Below are positions 53,075 to 63,921 of a stretch of 64,000 bases of DNA, one piece after another (the stretch's first letter is position 1; each line of letters opens with the position of its first letter). Origin of the DNA: Pycnopodia helianthoides (lineage: Eukaryota; Echinodermata; Asteroidea; Forcipulatida; Asteriidae). Below the pieces are notes generated by a model. It searched no databases. It worked only from the letters and a program-made list of their open reading frames with translations, and had not been told where the DNA came from. The stretch lies in the NCBI GenBank assembly GCA_032158295.1, contig CM063244.1, forward strand, positions 10,320,376-10,384,375, in the 5' to 3' direction. The position numbers and the translations under genes were made by a program.

Positions 53075-56000
53075 GTAAGTTCTGGTTGATGGCGTTTAAA
53101 TAAAACTCTTGCCTCTGATGTGCTGCTTTTTTTTGTATTGTAGTGTTTTTTTTGTTCTCTTAATTAATGGTTTTGTTGTGTGAAAAGGTTGTGTCATCCA
53201 GCACACTGAGTGATACCAATGTTGCATTGAACCAATGGGGGACTCTTGGGATGCTAGGTGGCAGCAGGCTTACCAGGTAAATCCGTAGTTCTCGGCAATG
53301 TGGGCATGCTAAGAATTATGTAATCAATGGAATTTTACCTGGTAGGTCTGCTGCCATCTACATGTAGCGTTCAAAAGTCTTCCATTGTGTAAATGCATGT
53401 AGATGACCAAGTTATTGCTCTGATTAATGATAATTCCATGGTTTGTTAGAAGGAAACACTAATCTGCTAAGATGTGTGTTATTCAAGGCAGGAACCAGAG
53501 GAGTATAAGTTTAAAAAAAAAAAGAGTAAACAAATGGTAAAAAAAAAAAAGAAAAAAAACCCCCAAAAAACAGATTAATAAATAAGAATAATTATACAGA
53601 TAAAATTTGCAACATAACAATAATTAGACGTTGATTAAATTAACTGGAACTCTAAAAACTAGTTACTCATAGTTTCCTTCCTACACCCTCTTTTTATACA
53701 ACAAAAGGAGGGAAAATAGCAACTTGTACCAGGAAAATGGAGAGAAATAAAAACGCCTACTTTGTATGAAGTTTCTAGTCGGAAGAATTGAGAAAACCCA
53801 ACATGATAGAAAAAATTAAAGTTTATGAACAAATGTGTACGCCGCATTGGTTTTTTCCTATAGCTGCAATAGTTTTGCTGAATTCTTTACAACTGACCAA
53901 CTGTATTTTTGTTTGCCCTGCAGGGGATGGAGCGTACGGCGCGATACAATTTCGCTGGTGGTGACACGGACTGGGAGGAGAAAAAGCTAGGCAAATATTC
54001 CACAAGGTATTTAAGGGAAATTAGATTAAATTAGGAACTTATGTGGCTGTCTTAAGTTATGAACATTAAGTTGATTAGATTAAATTTTATTTGTAACAAA
54101 AACAAAAATTACAATGTACTTAAGGTACATCTGATTTTTTTTAATAATGTGTTTTTTTCTTTCTCAGAAAAAATTTAATATCAACCTTTACTCTAAATGA
54201 GCAGAATAAAATTTTTTTTTATCAAATTCAGTAATCCTTGTTCGGACAAAAATTGTTTAGTTCATGGTATATGTGTCTTATTTAAATTGGCACGATTGTG
54301 GCAATTGTAATAAGCAACAGTGATTTCGGGGGTCTTTAAAGTTTGAATGCTATTTCCACAGAAAGACGGTATTTCAGATGGCAATATTTCTCTGTGATAT
54401 CGTATTGGTGTGAACTTCCCCTATACTTGCTACATTTTCTCTGTAAAGGACTTGTGTAAAGATATTGCAGTAGTTATTGGCACTTATTTTTTGTTTTTAA
54501 GAAACCCAAGCAGTTACAATTACACCTTTTCTCAGAATCTCAGCCAAGAATGCAAATTAGCAAAGTACAGTAGAACATCGCTGTAACGAACACGGCAGGA
54601 TCAATGAATTTTGTTTGATGTAGTGATCATTCGGTGCAAGCCCTGAATGAAGACAAATTCCAAGATGGCGTCCCTGAACGACAAGCCACGAAGTAAACCA
54701 TGAAGAACATCAACACTTTGATTTAAATTGTAAATAGCAATTTATTTAGATTCAAGAACGTTTTCAGCTTTCATTTAAGTTATTGCATTCTGAATAAATC
54801 CGCCACTGATAGAGTAGTAGTTAATTATAAACAGAAAATGAATTATCGTTGGGGTCCTGACATTAAATCACGCTCATCAGCCATGTACATTGTACAAACA
54901 ATTTTGGATGTTAAATGCATTGTCTGTGGAATATGTAGAAGTTTTAATTTTTTAGTTTTGAAAACAAAAAATAATTCAGAGAAAACAAAAATTGCGGGCA
55001 AAAATTGGGCCATGCAACTTAAACAATCTCAACAGCTTTCTCAAAATCTTCCTGAAAACAGATTTTTTTAACATGTACAATTTTGTGCTTGTTCAAAGAC
55101 AAATGTCCATTCTGTCAGACAGATGGTCTTAACTCAATACCAGCAGAAATCTCACATGGTTGACAAACTATCCCATACTTGATGGCAGAAGATCACTATT
55201 GATTATTCGTATGTGAGAGGAAACAATGGGCAGGCAAGAACCACAGGCATTTCGCAATGAATCAATAGTGGGCTGGTGATAAAGCGTAGAGCATACACTT
55301 CAAAATGATGAGTTTCAATTCTTCTTAGAGCCGCACTTATTCAAAAGAGAGTAGTCTCTTATCATGCTTGATGGCTCCACAAACCTATGCAGTGTTTAAA
55401 CAGATATTTGCAGTGATTAGCACATAGTATAAATTAACTACTAACCTCTTCTCGGCGAAGCAGAGATGAATAGAAATATCCATATTTTCAACGAATTGCC
55501 ATACCATGATGAATTTGCTTTATGAATAGAAAGTTCCTCAAGACATTTATAAGGAAAAAAGAGTTGTGCATCGTTTTTTAAAGGAACACGTTGCCTTCGG
55601 GTTGGGCGCTTTTGGGCTATAACAAGCGTTTGATGTATAATGAGCACGGTCGGAAAGATGTTTAAAAAGTAGAATATAATGATCCACACAAACGTGCCTT
55701 AGAAATGCTTCGCTTTTGATAACTTTCGCGAAACAAAACGCTCCGCCATTTATGAGAGTCAAGATTTTGACTCCCATAAATGGCGGACAAATTCTATTAG
55801 TCTTATTTCCAGTCACAGCTGTTGAACTACGACTGAGCAATTATTTTATTAAAAATGTTACGATTACCATCTGTTTATTGTATTCCAATAAATATCTAGT
55901 TAATAAATGAATGAAAAAAGAAAGAAAAAACATACGTTAAATAATTAAGTAGAAAGTCCTCGGTCCGTCCGGGCGTCCAGGGATGTACCAGCAGCAGCAA

Positions 56001-59000
56001 AACCCTGCGGCCATACCACCCATAGACCTCCCCCTGCATGCTGCAGTAACAGTAGACGACGCGAAGACAGGGTTCTCGTACAATGTATGATTTTAGCGGG
56101 CCAACCTAGTAACACCAATGCTTTGTGTGGTGTAAGAAGGTCTGGTACCCGTTACTGTTATTGCATCGATGATCGTATTGACGGCTTGAAAAACGTATAC
56201 ATTTCGCAGGACATGTCTCGGGGGTCAGAGGTCAATGTTTGTTTTTTTAAATTACCATTCACTAATTATAACACATTAATAAGTATAAGGAACACCTCCA
56301 AACAGTAAAATTTCATGAGATTTGAAGGCAACTGTTCCTTTAAAGTTTTACACATCTCCAGTTGCATGGGATCACCCCAAGTCCTTCAAAATCCAGCTGT
56401 CTGCTTTGCTTCCCTACTGACTCCTTGCTTGGGGCCATGCACTCTAGTAGTTTGATCACAATCCAAACACTTGGGTGTTTGGCTACCCATCCAAAGACTA
56501 CATAAATGATAATGGAGGTTGTGGGAGGTTTCCAGTCATAGACACTTGGGACAGTGTAACCTTTGACATAATGCAAAAGAGTTGCGAAGCCTGGACTTTG
56601 TGCAGGCACGAAACACCGCTCAATGGAGAAAAACATGTTTTGTTGAAATGTCAACGTCCAATTTTTACAAACTTTTGAAACGAAGCGGACGGCTCTCATA
56701 ATTTGTTTAACCGTTATTTTTACAAGTCTAGATTTTATGAGATGATACAAAATTAGTTTCTTTTCTCATGACAAGTGAAGTATCTTGCCTGCTAGGAAAT
56801 GCCCTGGAATGTAAATGGTCCCCCTGTCTGTAAACAAGGTGACATGATCTAAATGGATGAAGAGAATGTGTACTTACAGTGTTGGGATAATCTGTTGTTA
56901 GAAGTCGGCTTTTTTTGGGTGACGGTCAGCTCTGAGGCTCTTTAGAGATCAAACAGCCAGGTCAAAGGTCACTGTGGGTGACATTCAGACAGATTCCATT
57001 CCCTCGTTCTTTTTCGTGGGCAGGTGGTGTAGAAAATGATGATCTTGGGTTTAGCCTCACTGCAGTTTTGCCAACATTAGCAGTGCTGTACCTTATATTG
57101 TTTCATAGAGAATGTAAGTTTCTAATGCAGCAGTTTGCCGTATGTTACCTTGATTCAAAGAGAGTAGGCATATTTACCCAAATCTGTAGTTTTGCCAAGA
57201 TTACCAATGCTGGACCTTATCTTGTTTAGTCGAGAATGTAAGCATCTGAAGCAGCAGTCTGTTGTACCTTATTTTGATTCAAAGAGAGTAAGTACACAGG
57301 TAGTAGCAGTTTGTGAAATGCTGTGCCTATGTCAGTGTATTGTCCCAAGTATGCAGTCAGAGTGATGATGGTCAGGATTTGTAATCAATTCCTAAGATGA
57401 ACAGCAATCTGTTCTATGAACTTGGGCATAATGTACAGTCTATACCAGCAGATGTACTCAATCATTTCAGTGGTCAAAACTTTTCTAACATGTTACTGGT
57501 ATCATACTAAGTATTAAAATAACCTTGTTTTATTTGCTGGTCTGCAGACTTATTTCAGATACTGGTAGGCCTATTTTTTGGATAGCATAAATGTTTTTTT
57601 TTAAAGAGAATGAAAAGGGTTGTACTGGCCGGTACAATTTTATTTTCTTACTACAAACTTCTTAATCCTACTTCCTTTCTTGTGTTGTTTTATCTAGGAT
57701 TATCAAGGGTTCCCCATGCACAAGATCGTAGATCGGGCAGGTTATGTTCAAAGTGCAGGCTGATAACGCAAACACACAAATTATTTATTTATTGATTATA
57801 AAAAAGAAGAAGATTTAAGATCAAATTTACAAAAGTCATAAAATAAAACCATTTGCAATGCTCCTGATTGCACTGCCAAAACTAAATATCAAGTTCAATT
57901 CAATTCAAATAAAAATTGATCTCTGTAACGCATAAACCAATAGATACAAGAAAATGTACGGTGTACAGTAATACAGAAAAAAATACAAGAAAAACAAAGA
58001 TAGTAGAAAAACTGAAATGACAACTCTGAGGAGAGAGCGAAACAGAGGCAAATCCCCAAAATACAGCACAGCTTGATCAGGGAGGCCTATAGATAGCTCC
58101 CAATAGACTCCATCTTTACGGGCAGATTGCGATTTGGCTTGCAGGCACATCAATAGCTCAAATTATTAACGCTGCCGCGTTGTTCACTAACCAATCGTGC
58201 AATGAGTTTTTGAAATGTGTACATGCTGCATACAGTTCTCACATGACTGTGTGTTCACATTGAAACCTACATGTATCAATAGGCAAGACACGACAAATAA
58301 ACAGAATAAAATTGTACACAAATAAATCAAGCAATAACTGGGTATATTTTGAATGATTTGGGGTTAAACAAAGAAAAATTGACTAGAATGGAATTTGAAC
58401 CATCGGCCTCTGGGATTAATGTGCCGGCGCTCTACCAACTGAGCTATCTAGCCCTATGTTGGTGGTCTCCCTATTTTGTCAATATCTTTGTTCGGGGGTG
58501 CCAGTCAGAAGCCATACTGCTTTGTAGCCAGGGATCACACCCAAGTTTACGATACAACCTGAGAAGTGGCAGCCAGGGGATCTTCTTTATGTCAAATATC
58601 AATTATCAAGTAATAAACCACATGGGAAACTGATATCAAATTGCAAATTTGGAAGTTCACTGTAATGTATTTACTGTTTTAGGTTTTTTTAAACAGTAAA
58701 ACACATTTGGAAGTTTACTGTAATGTATTTACCGTGTCATTTTGTCTTTTTTTTTACACAGTGAAACAAGGCTGATTGAAATTGTGGAGCGGTTATGCAC
58801 CAAAGACAAACATGAGGTGAGAGTAGAACAAAAGCGTATAGAGCGCCGAAGGATGGTACATGTACATGTGATGCAACATAAATCAGTGCAGACAATGACC
58901 AGCGCTATCAATGGTAAACAAAACATTTGCTTGCTGGAATGGTGCCCATGCGTATTTCCCCATTCCTACAAAAAGATAAAGCTCCAGTTTCCAGTCTTGC

Positions 59001-62000
59001 ACCTTCCGCGCTCTCTAATCTTTGGAGTAGACCGTTATCACATTGCAGCCATCTTTGTCATATTCCCTGTGTACTCAAGGGCACTGATAGTTGTAATTCT
59101 CAATTTGTAAAAAGGGGCCAGACTATTTTTCCTTTCCAGCCTCAGTTTGGTTACATTGGTTTGAATTGAAGAAAAACAATTTGTTTTTTGCATTTTCCAA
59201 AGATTTGTTGATGTTTTACAATTGTTCAATTCAATGTTTTATCACAGATTGTTTTTAGTGCGTTTACTTTGTCATTGTTGAATGTTTTAATTGCTGTCTT
59301 TGACAACATGGTTGATTGCTGATGACCGATGGGAGCCCAGCGTATAACCGAATGGTCCACCCGGTTGAAATAACAAATAAATTAATGAATACATAAAATA
59401 AACAAACAAACAAACAAACAAAATCATTGTTTATTTACAGTGCAATACAATGCTTGAACACAATGAAGAAACAATAGAGACATGGTGGACACAACACCAA
59501 ACGGAGCATCCAGATTTACTGCAATGGTTTTGTATAGACACTCTCAAAAGTAAGTAGCGTTCTTTTTCTTCCAGCATTCTCCCTTTAAATAGAGTTGTGC
59601 ATCTACACTTATTTTTCCTGAACGGAATTTAAACAGAACTTTTGACTTCCGTTTACTGTTTAACCGTTTCTACCGATTCCAGTCTTAAACTATGAGCTGA
59701 CCTGTAAAAGAAATTTATATAGCGCCTAATATAAAGTTATCTCTAGGCGCTGTACAAAAACTCAAATAAATAACCTGTTAAATTATGTACAATTGACTGA
59801 ATGATTAACACACAAGCAAGGTAATTAATGCTGTATAGAAAAAAAGGTGGGTTGTCAGGGCACTTTTGTATGATTTAAAGGAGGTGATAGAACGAATGTG
59901 ATGGGGGAGATTGGTCCAGAGAGTAGGTGCAGATGTTAACACACTTTCCAGGATCCACCAGGATTAAAAAATAGAACACTGTAGCCAGTCTTCACATTTA
60001 CAGAACCACAAATCCCATGTTTTTGAGAACGCAGACATCTCTGTGGCATTGGCCACACAATGAAGACGAGCAGAGTATACTGTTCGAAACGTCGAGACCA
60101 AACCGGCTCTTTTCAGAGCCAACACTCACACAAAAGAGATTTTACACATGGTTGTACCCGCAAGTTTACTACTATTTATAGTTATAGTTACTTCTTATTG
60201 TCCACACAGTTCAGTAATTGGATGATGCTGTATTTACAACTAATAGGGTTCACCTCAGGTTTTTTTCCAAAACTTAAACTGGAGCCGTGACATTCTGGAA
60301 TTCGCATGTATTCTGGTTTTGGCTCGATACGCTAGCTTGTGCATAGGGAGAACATAGCCGAGGTTGGACTCCTCCGTTGCATGCAACGGATACTGACGTC
60401 CTACCAGGGCTAAGGGAGAACACTGATTTATTTATCTTAATTGTGCAAGGAGTTTAAACACATGACTCGGGAAGTCAGACTGGTTAATCTAGAACTTTCT
60501 TCTTTTCCAAGTAGTATCTTGATGAATTTACTCTTTTAAAGTTTTTTTTGTCTAAAGTATGTGTTCAGCCATCCATTTTTGTTCACAATTTGTATACTTT
60601 TTTGTTCACATTTTCTCTACAGTTTGCTGTCCTGAGAATAGATTTGGTCCAAATTGCGAAGGTAGGGAAACCATATTTTTTACCAGTTATAGATTTAGGA
60701 ATTATGATTACACTCTAGTATCTGTTTGTGGTCCTCAAGTATTTCACGACTGAAACATAACATCCCTCTGTAACGTTAGTGCCTATTTTTTTTCTTTCCT
60801 TTTGCTTGCCTATTTCGGCAAGGAAAATAAGCTGGTTACTTGCTACCATACAGTGTAGCTGCCAGAGACTCCTGAGGCTGTGCGAGGAAACCAGGACTAG
60901 GGGAGGCTTTAGCCCCCCCCCATTAGAAAAATCCCCACTAGCCGCCCCCCAAAAATGCAAGGAAGAAAATGAAAAAAGAAGATGCATACTGGAAGATACT
61001 GAAACTTCATTACAAATTTAAATGGATAAATTTGCATGGTTTTGTCACATCTTGGCCAAGACTACATTAACCTCGGTAATGTCTGGGGAAGCTAATCAAG
61101 CGCATCAGTGGATTACAAAAGAGTTTTTGTCATCATTTCTTGATTTCAGACTTTGTGTTTTTATTTTGTAGAATGTCTAGGAGGGTTGGAGAGACCATGT
61201 AAAAGCAATGGAAAGTGTTCGGTAAGTTTACTCCTAACCTCCATTTCCTTTTTTTTGGGGGGGGGGGGTTTAAATTAAAGGAAAATTTGCCCTCTTGCAA
61301 ATTTGTCTTAACACGAGGGGAAGAAAATAAGGTGGTTCTAGAAAAGGTCTTCAGGAATAAACAAAATTAAAAAAACATTATTTTCCTGAAATTTGGATCC
61401 AACTTTCAGACCTTTTTGGTCAGGAATGAATCTCACCCCTGAAGAACTTGATGTTCTCAATCAGTATGCATTGATCATCTGCATCAGGAGGAAGTACATG
61501 GATGAAACACCATCATCTTGTCAAAATTCGTTTAGAGAAAAATATTGTAAAAAGTTTTTATGTTTTCTGGCAAAAATCAGGCGAGGCAACTTTAAAATTG
61601 TCAGAAGGAACTATAAATAAATAGTAAACTTGCGGGTACAACCATGTGTAAATCTTTTTTGTGAGAGTGTTGGCTCTTAGCCGGTGTGGTCTCGCCGTTT
61701 CTAACAGTATACTCTGTTCGTTTTCAGGAGAAACCTGATTGTCCACAACTTCATTGCTTCAGTTCCTTTTTTTCAAACTTGAAAATAATCCTGCTTTACT
61801 GACCTGTTTCGTTTACAGGGTGGTGGAACACGCGGTGGTACGGGAAAATGTAAATGCAACGGAGGTTACAAGGGAGATTTATGCGATGTTTGTAAAAATG
61901 GTTTCTTCACGGAGATGAGTAATGAGACGCATACTGTCTGCACAGGTTAGTCTTCAAGACAATGTAACGTTCTTTAAAGATGTGCAGAGTGGGTTAGAGT

Positions 62001-63628
62001 GTAAGCCAGGCGCTTCGTACCCATGTAGGGATTTCTGCTCATTTATGGATTTCTGCCCACTTACGGATTCCTGCCCATTTGTGGATTTCTTAGTGGTCAA
62101 AGAAACTCATCATTATGAAGATTTCATAAATATTGCTGCTGTGGACATTGGTTGTTTTATGGAAGAAGTCAATGTATTTGTTGTACATGTTAGTGCAAGT
62201 TCCAACACGAATGGCTTAAATAAAATCATAAAATGTAATTAGTTGTCAAATTGCAGGGCTAAAATTTGGGGGAAAAACCAACAAGACCGCAGGGCTTGTA
62301 GCTCAAAATATTTACTGAACCGGAATTTGGAGTACTGGAAGACCAGAATTGAAGTGAGAAGAACAAATGCCTACACAGATTAATAATTGAACTGTTTGAA
62401 TTTGAAAAAAAGCACTAAGAGAAGATTTATCTCATTTGTATATTATGGGTAAGTAGTCTTTGATAATCAACAGACTTGTATTTATCAGACTGAAAGTCAA
62501 CATTTGAACACAAACACAAGACCACCGGACTTGGGTGTATTAGCCCGATGCTAAAATCACTGGCCTCGGGACAAGCGGTCCAGTGTAAAAAAATTCGAGC
62601 CCTTAATTGTTAGTGAATATATATTCTTATCTGGCACTGTTTACTACAATTTGTAACATTGTGACTTGATGTATGGAGTGCTTTGCTTACAGCCATAACC
62701 GTTAAGATTTGGGGCTCTCCCATTATTACACATAAACCCCATGTTGTGATCTCAATTTTTAGGATGTGATGAATCATGTGCCTCAACGTGTACCCATGGG
62801 GGACCTACAGGATGCAAGAAATGCAAAGGAGGGTACAACCTGGTGGAAGAGAAGGGCTGTCAAGGTAACTTCTCACTACTGGGAATAGATGTCTGGTGTT
62901 ATGCTATCTTTGACAATTTGTTATAAGAATTAAATTTGTTTTTTGTCTCGCTTTGATGCTTTGAGCACAAGTACCTCTTGCTGTCTGACCATTTTGATAT
63001 CAACCACATGGTTTTGAATTATAGATGCACTATGCCGGCCTGCAATATAATATCATGTGGTGATTGGTTCTACTTAGTACACAGTCAACCCTCCTACTGG
63101 ATCATCCACTGTGGTTTTGAATGATAGATAAACTATGCCGGCCTACAATATGTGGGGAATGCATCTACACAAGTTTACAGATAGTTTTGTGCACAGTTGC
63201 TCTGCCATACACTATGAGACCCTTTGATCTCTTTCCTGGTATTAAGTCAGGCTTTCATTGTGACAACCATATTCTCAAAGGAAAAATTATTACTCCAGAA
63301 ATGCTGAAAATTTCAGAAAAATAATACCAAGCAGAGACATCGCAAAGCCATCGCGTATATACCAACGTGTAAACTGGTTAACCATATGGATAAAAATAGG
63401 ATACCAGTTTAATTGAACACCCCATATTTTCCTCTTTAAAAACCCCCAGATATAGATGAGTGTAACCAGGACCACCCACCCTGTGAGTCCAGGCAATTCT
63501 GTGACAACTCCCCAGGTTCTTTCAAGTGGTGGAGTGCCACATGGCATGCGAGACTTGCATAGGCGAGGGGCCGGAGAGCTGTGTGAAATGCAAAACGGGT
63601 TTCACAATGGAGGAGACGACGTGCAAAG
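52931..63628 (+). CDS. CRELD2: Cysteine-rich with EGF-like domains protein 2, 5' and central part (nine exons, frameshifted in the last)
   Basis: CRELD2 is a secreted/ER-resident glycoprotein induced by ER stress. Visible exons encode about 296 residues; human CRELD2 has about 353, so one or more exons lie right of the window. Order: signal peptide (hydrophobic core VAVVFLLLVVGNLA, residues about 11-24), a charged lysine-rich stretch, then CDTCRELVKSF...GMERTARYNFAGGDTDWEEK, the conserved N-terminal cysteine/Trp-Glu region, then WWTQHQTEHPDLLQWFC, furin/EGF-type repeats, and a calcium-binding EGF start DIDECNQDHPPCESRQFC. The lack of transmembrane segments so far favours CRELD2 over CRELD1. 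Exons: 52931-53074, 53924-54006, 58762-58816, 59441-59549, 60623-60661, 61172-61221, 61819-61945, 62763-62864, 63450-63628. Confidence 0.92.
53924..54006 (+). CDS. CRELD2: CRELD2 coding exon 2
   Basis: Acceptor CTGCAG ends at 53923; donor GTATTT at 54007. It encodes GMERTARYNFAGGDTDWEEK then KLGKYST, matching vertebrate CRELD2 GNTAWEEKTLSKYESSE. Confidence 0.93.
55577..56344. mobile_element. TTAA-flanked element, AAAGGAACACGTTGCC family
   Basis: TTTAAAGGAACACGTTGCCT at the left, AGGCAACTGTTCCTTTAAA at the right. Internal foldback CGCCATTTATGAGAGTCAAG / TTGACTCCCATAAATGGCG lies at 55743-55790. The middle (55920-56270) is unlike the ends and may be a secondary insertion. Confidence 0.6.
58355..58600 (-). 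mobile_element. tRNA-derived SINE with intact A and B boxes, minus strand
   Basis: Reverse strand: GGCTAGATAGCTCAGTTGGT has the consensus A box TAGCTCAGTTGG, and GGTTCAAATTCC a good B box. GGCTAGA can pair with TCTAGTC as a 7-bp acceptor stem, but the anticodon stem does not form, so it is a SINE head rather than a tRNA gene. Confidence 0.75.
58762..58816 (+). CDS. CRELD2: CRELD2 coding exon 3
   Basis: After a 4.8-kb intron. It encodes SETRLIEIVERLCTKDKHE (compare SEIRLLEILEGLC). Acceptor ACACAG, donor GTGAGA. Confidence 0.92.
59441..59549 (+). CDS. CRELD2: CRELD2 coding exon 4
   Basis: Encodes CNTMLEHNEETIETWWTQHQ then TEHPDLLQWFCIDTLK, matching CNQMLEAQEEHLEAWW and YPDLFEWFCVKTLK of vertebrate CRELD2. 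Confidence 0.94.
59705..59960. repeat. TATAGCGC-type repeat fragment
   Basis: TTTATATAGCGCCTAATATA and CTCTAGGCGCTGTACAAAA, a tail-like module related to the SINE tails elsewhere in the window. Confidence 0.45.
60060..60185. repeat. Left member of an inverted repeat pair around CRELD2 exons 5-6
   Basis: GCAGAGTATACTGTTCGAAA, AGAGCCAACACTCACACAAA and CATGGTTGTACCCGCAAGTT appear here and, reversed, at 61615-61737. Confidence 0.8.
60623..60661 (+). CDS. CRELD2: CRELD2 coding exon 5 (39 bp)
   Basis: Encodes ICCPENRFGPNCE. Acceptor TCTACAG, donor GTAGGG, leaving in phase 1 like the EGF-module exons that follow. Confidence 0.9.
61172..61221 (+). CDS. CRELD2: CRELD2 coding exon 6 (50 bp)
   Basis: Encodes ECLGGLERPCKSNGKCS, with the EGF-type pattern C-x8-C-x5-C shared with CRELD2 relatives (compare GGSQRPCSGNGHCS). 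Donor GTAAGT, phase 0. Confidence 0.9.
61615..61737. repeat. Right member of the inverted repeat pair
   Basis: AACTTGCGGGTACAACCATG, GAGAGTGTTGGCTCTTAGCC and GTATACTCTGTTCG, the reverse complement of 60060-60185 with moderate divergence. Confidence 0.8.
61819..61945 (+). CDS. CRELD2: CRELD2 coding exon 7
   Basis: Encodes GGGTRGGTGKCKCNGGYKGD then LCDVCKNGFFTEMSNETHTV and CTG. GYKGDLC is an EGF C-terminus; NETHTVC matches human NETHSIC. NET is a potential N-glycosylation sequon. Confidence 0.94.
62763..62864 (+). CDS. CRELD2: CRELD2 coding exon 8
   Basis: Encodes CDESCASTCTHGGPTGCKKC then KGGYNLVEEKGCQ. This is a furin-like repeat (CDESC...C..C..GY) as in the family. Phase 1 in and out. Confidence 0.94.
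62965..63215. repeat. Two units of the 115-bp repeat also found in G6PD intron 3
   Basis: CTGTCTGACCATTTTGATAT, TTTTGAATTATAGATGCACT, GCCGGCCTGCAATATAAT and TTTTGTGCACAGTTGCTCTG, as at 30845-31220. Confidence 0.75.
63450..63628 (+). CDS. CRELD2: CRELD2 coding exon 9, carries a one-base frameshift
   Basis: Starts DIDECNQDHPPCESRQFCDN SPGSFK, a calcium-binding EGF module, then loses frame at 63527-63529. Read as given it stops at TAG 63560-63562. In the next frame from 63529 the expected continuation appears: VECHMACETCIGEGPESCVK then CKTGFTMEETTCKG. One base is missing from the cysteine codon after the Lys at 63524-63526. With it the exon leaves in phase 1 at donor GTGAGG, like its neighbours. 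Confidence 0.9.
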
Positions 63629-63769
63629 GTGAGGTTCAACTAGTGACTCAGAAGTTTTCTATCCTCTGTTCAATTATCAATAATTACAATAGTTTGTTTA
63701 AAGTATGGTGAGGTCGTGCCTAACAGGTTAAGGTGCCCTTTCTGCCTTGGTCACTGCCAGTGCTGTGAG

Positions 63770-63921
63770 GGAAAAGTAGAATTTGTCCAGGCACTCTTGG
63801 GATGACCACAGCCTTTCCCGCGCAGGCCCATCTCTCTGGAACAATCTTCCTCTTGTTCTTCGCCAAGCTTCCTCCGCTAGTTCTTTCAAACAATTACTCA
63901 AAACATATCTGTTCACTTTGT
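63770..63921 (+). pseudogene. Non-LTR retrotransposon reverse transcriptase, C-terminal remnant
   Basis: One frame reads HSWDDHSLSRAGPSLWNNLP, then LVLRQASSASSFKQLLKTYL and FTL followed by TAA at 63919-63921. LWNNLP...R.ASS...FK..LKT.LF is the common C-terminal signature of LINE polyproteins. The upstream frame is broken by a TAG, so it is a 5'-truncated, decayed copy in a CRELD2 intron. Confidence 0.65.

Noticed and set aside
53500..53600. Possible poly(A) tail of a processed pseudogene
   Set aside because: A-rich run in CRELD2 intron 1 with no adjacent coding similarity and no target duplication visible.
58378..58465. Possible functional tRNA gene on the minus strand
   Set aside because: A and B boxes and acceptor stem look good, but the anticodon stem does not pair, and the same sequence recurs at 7965-8185 with a shared non-tRNA body. 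It is a SINE.
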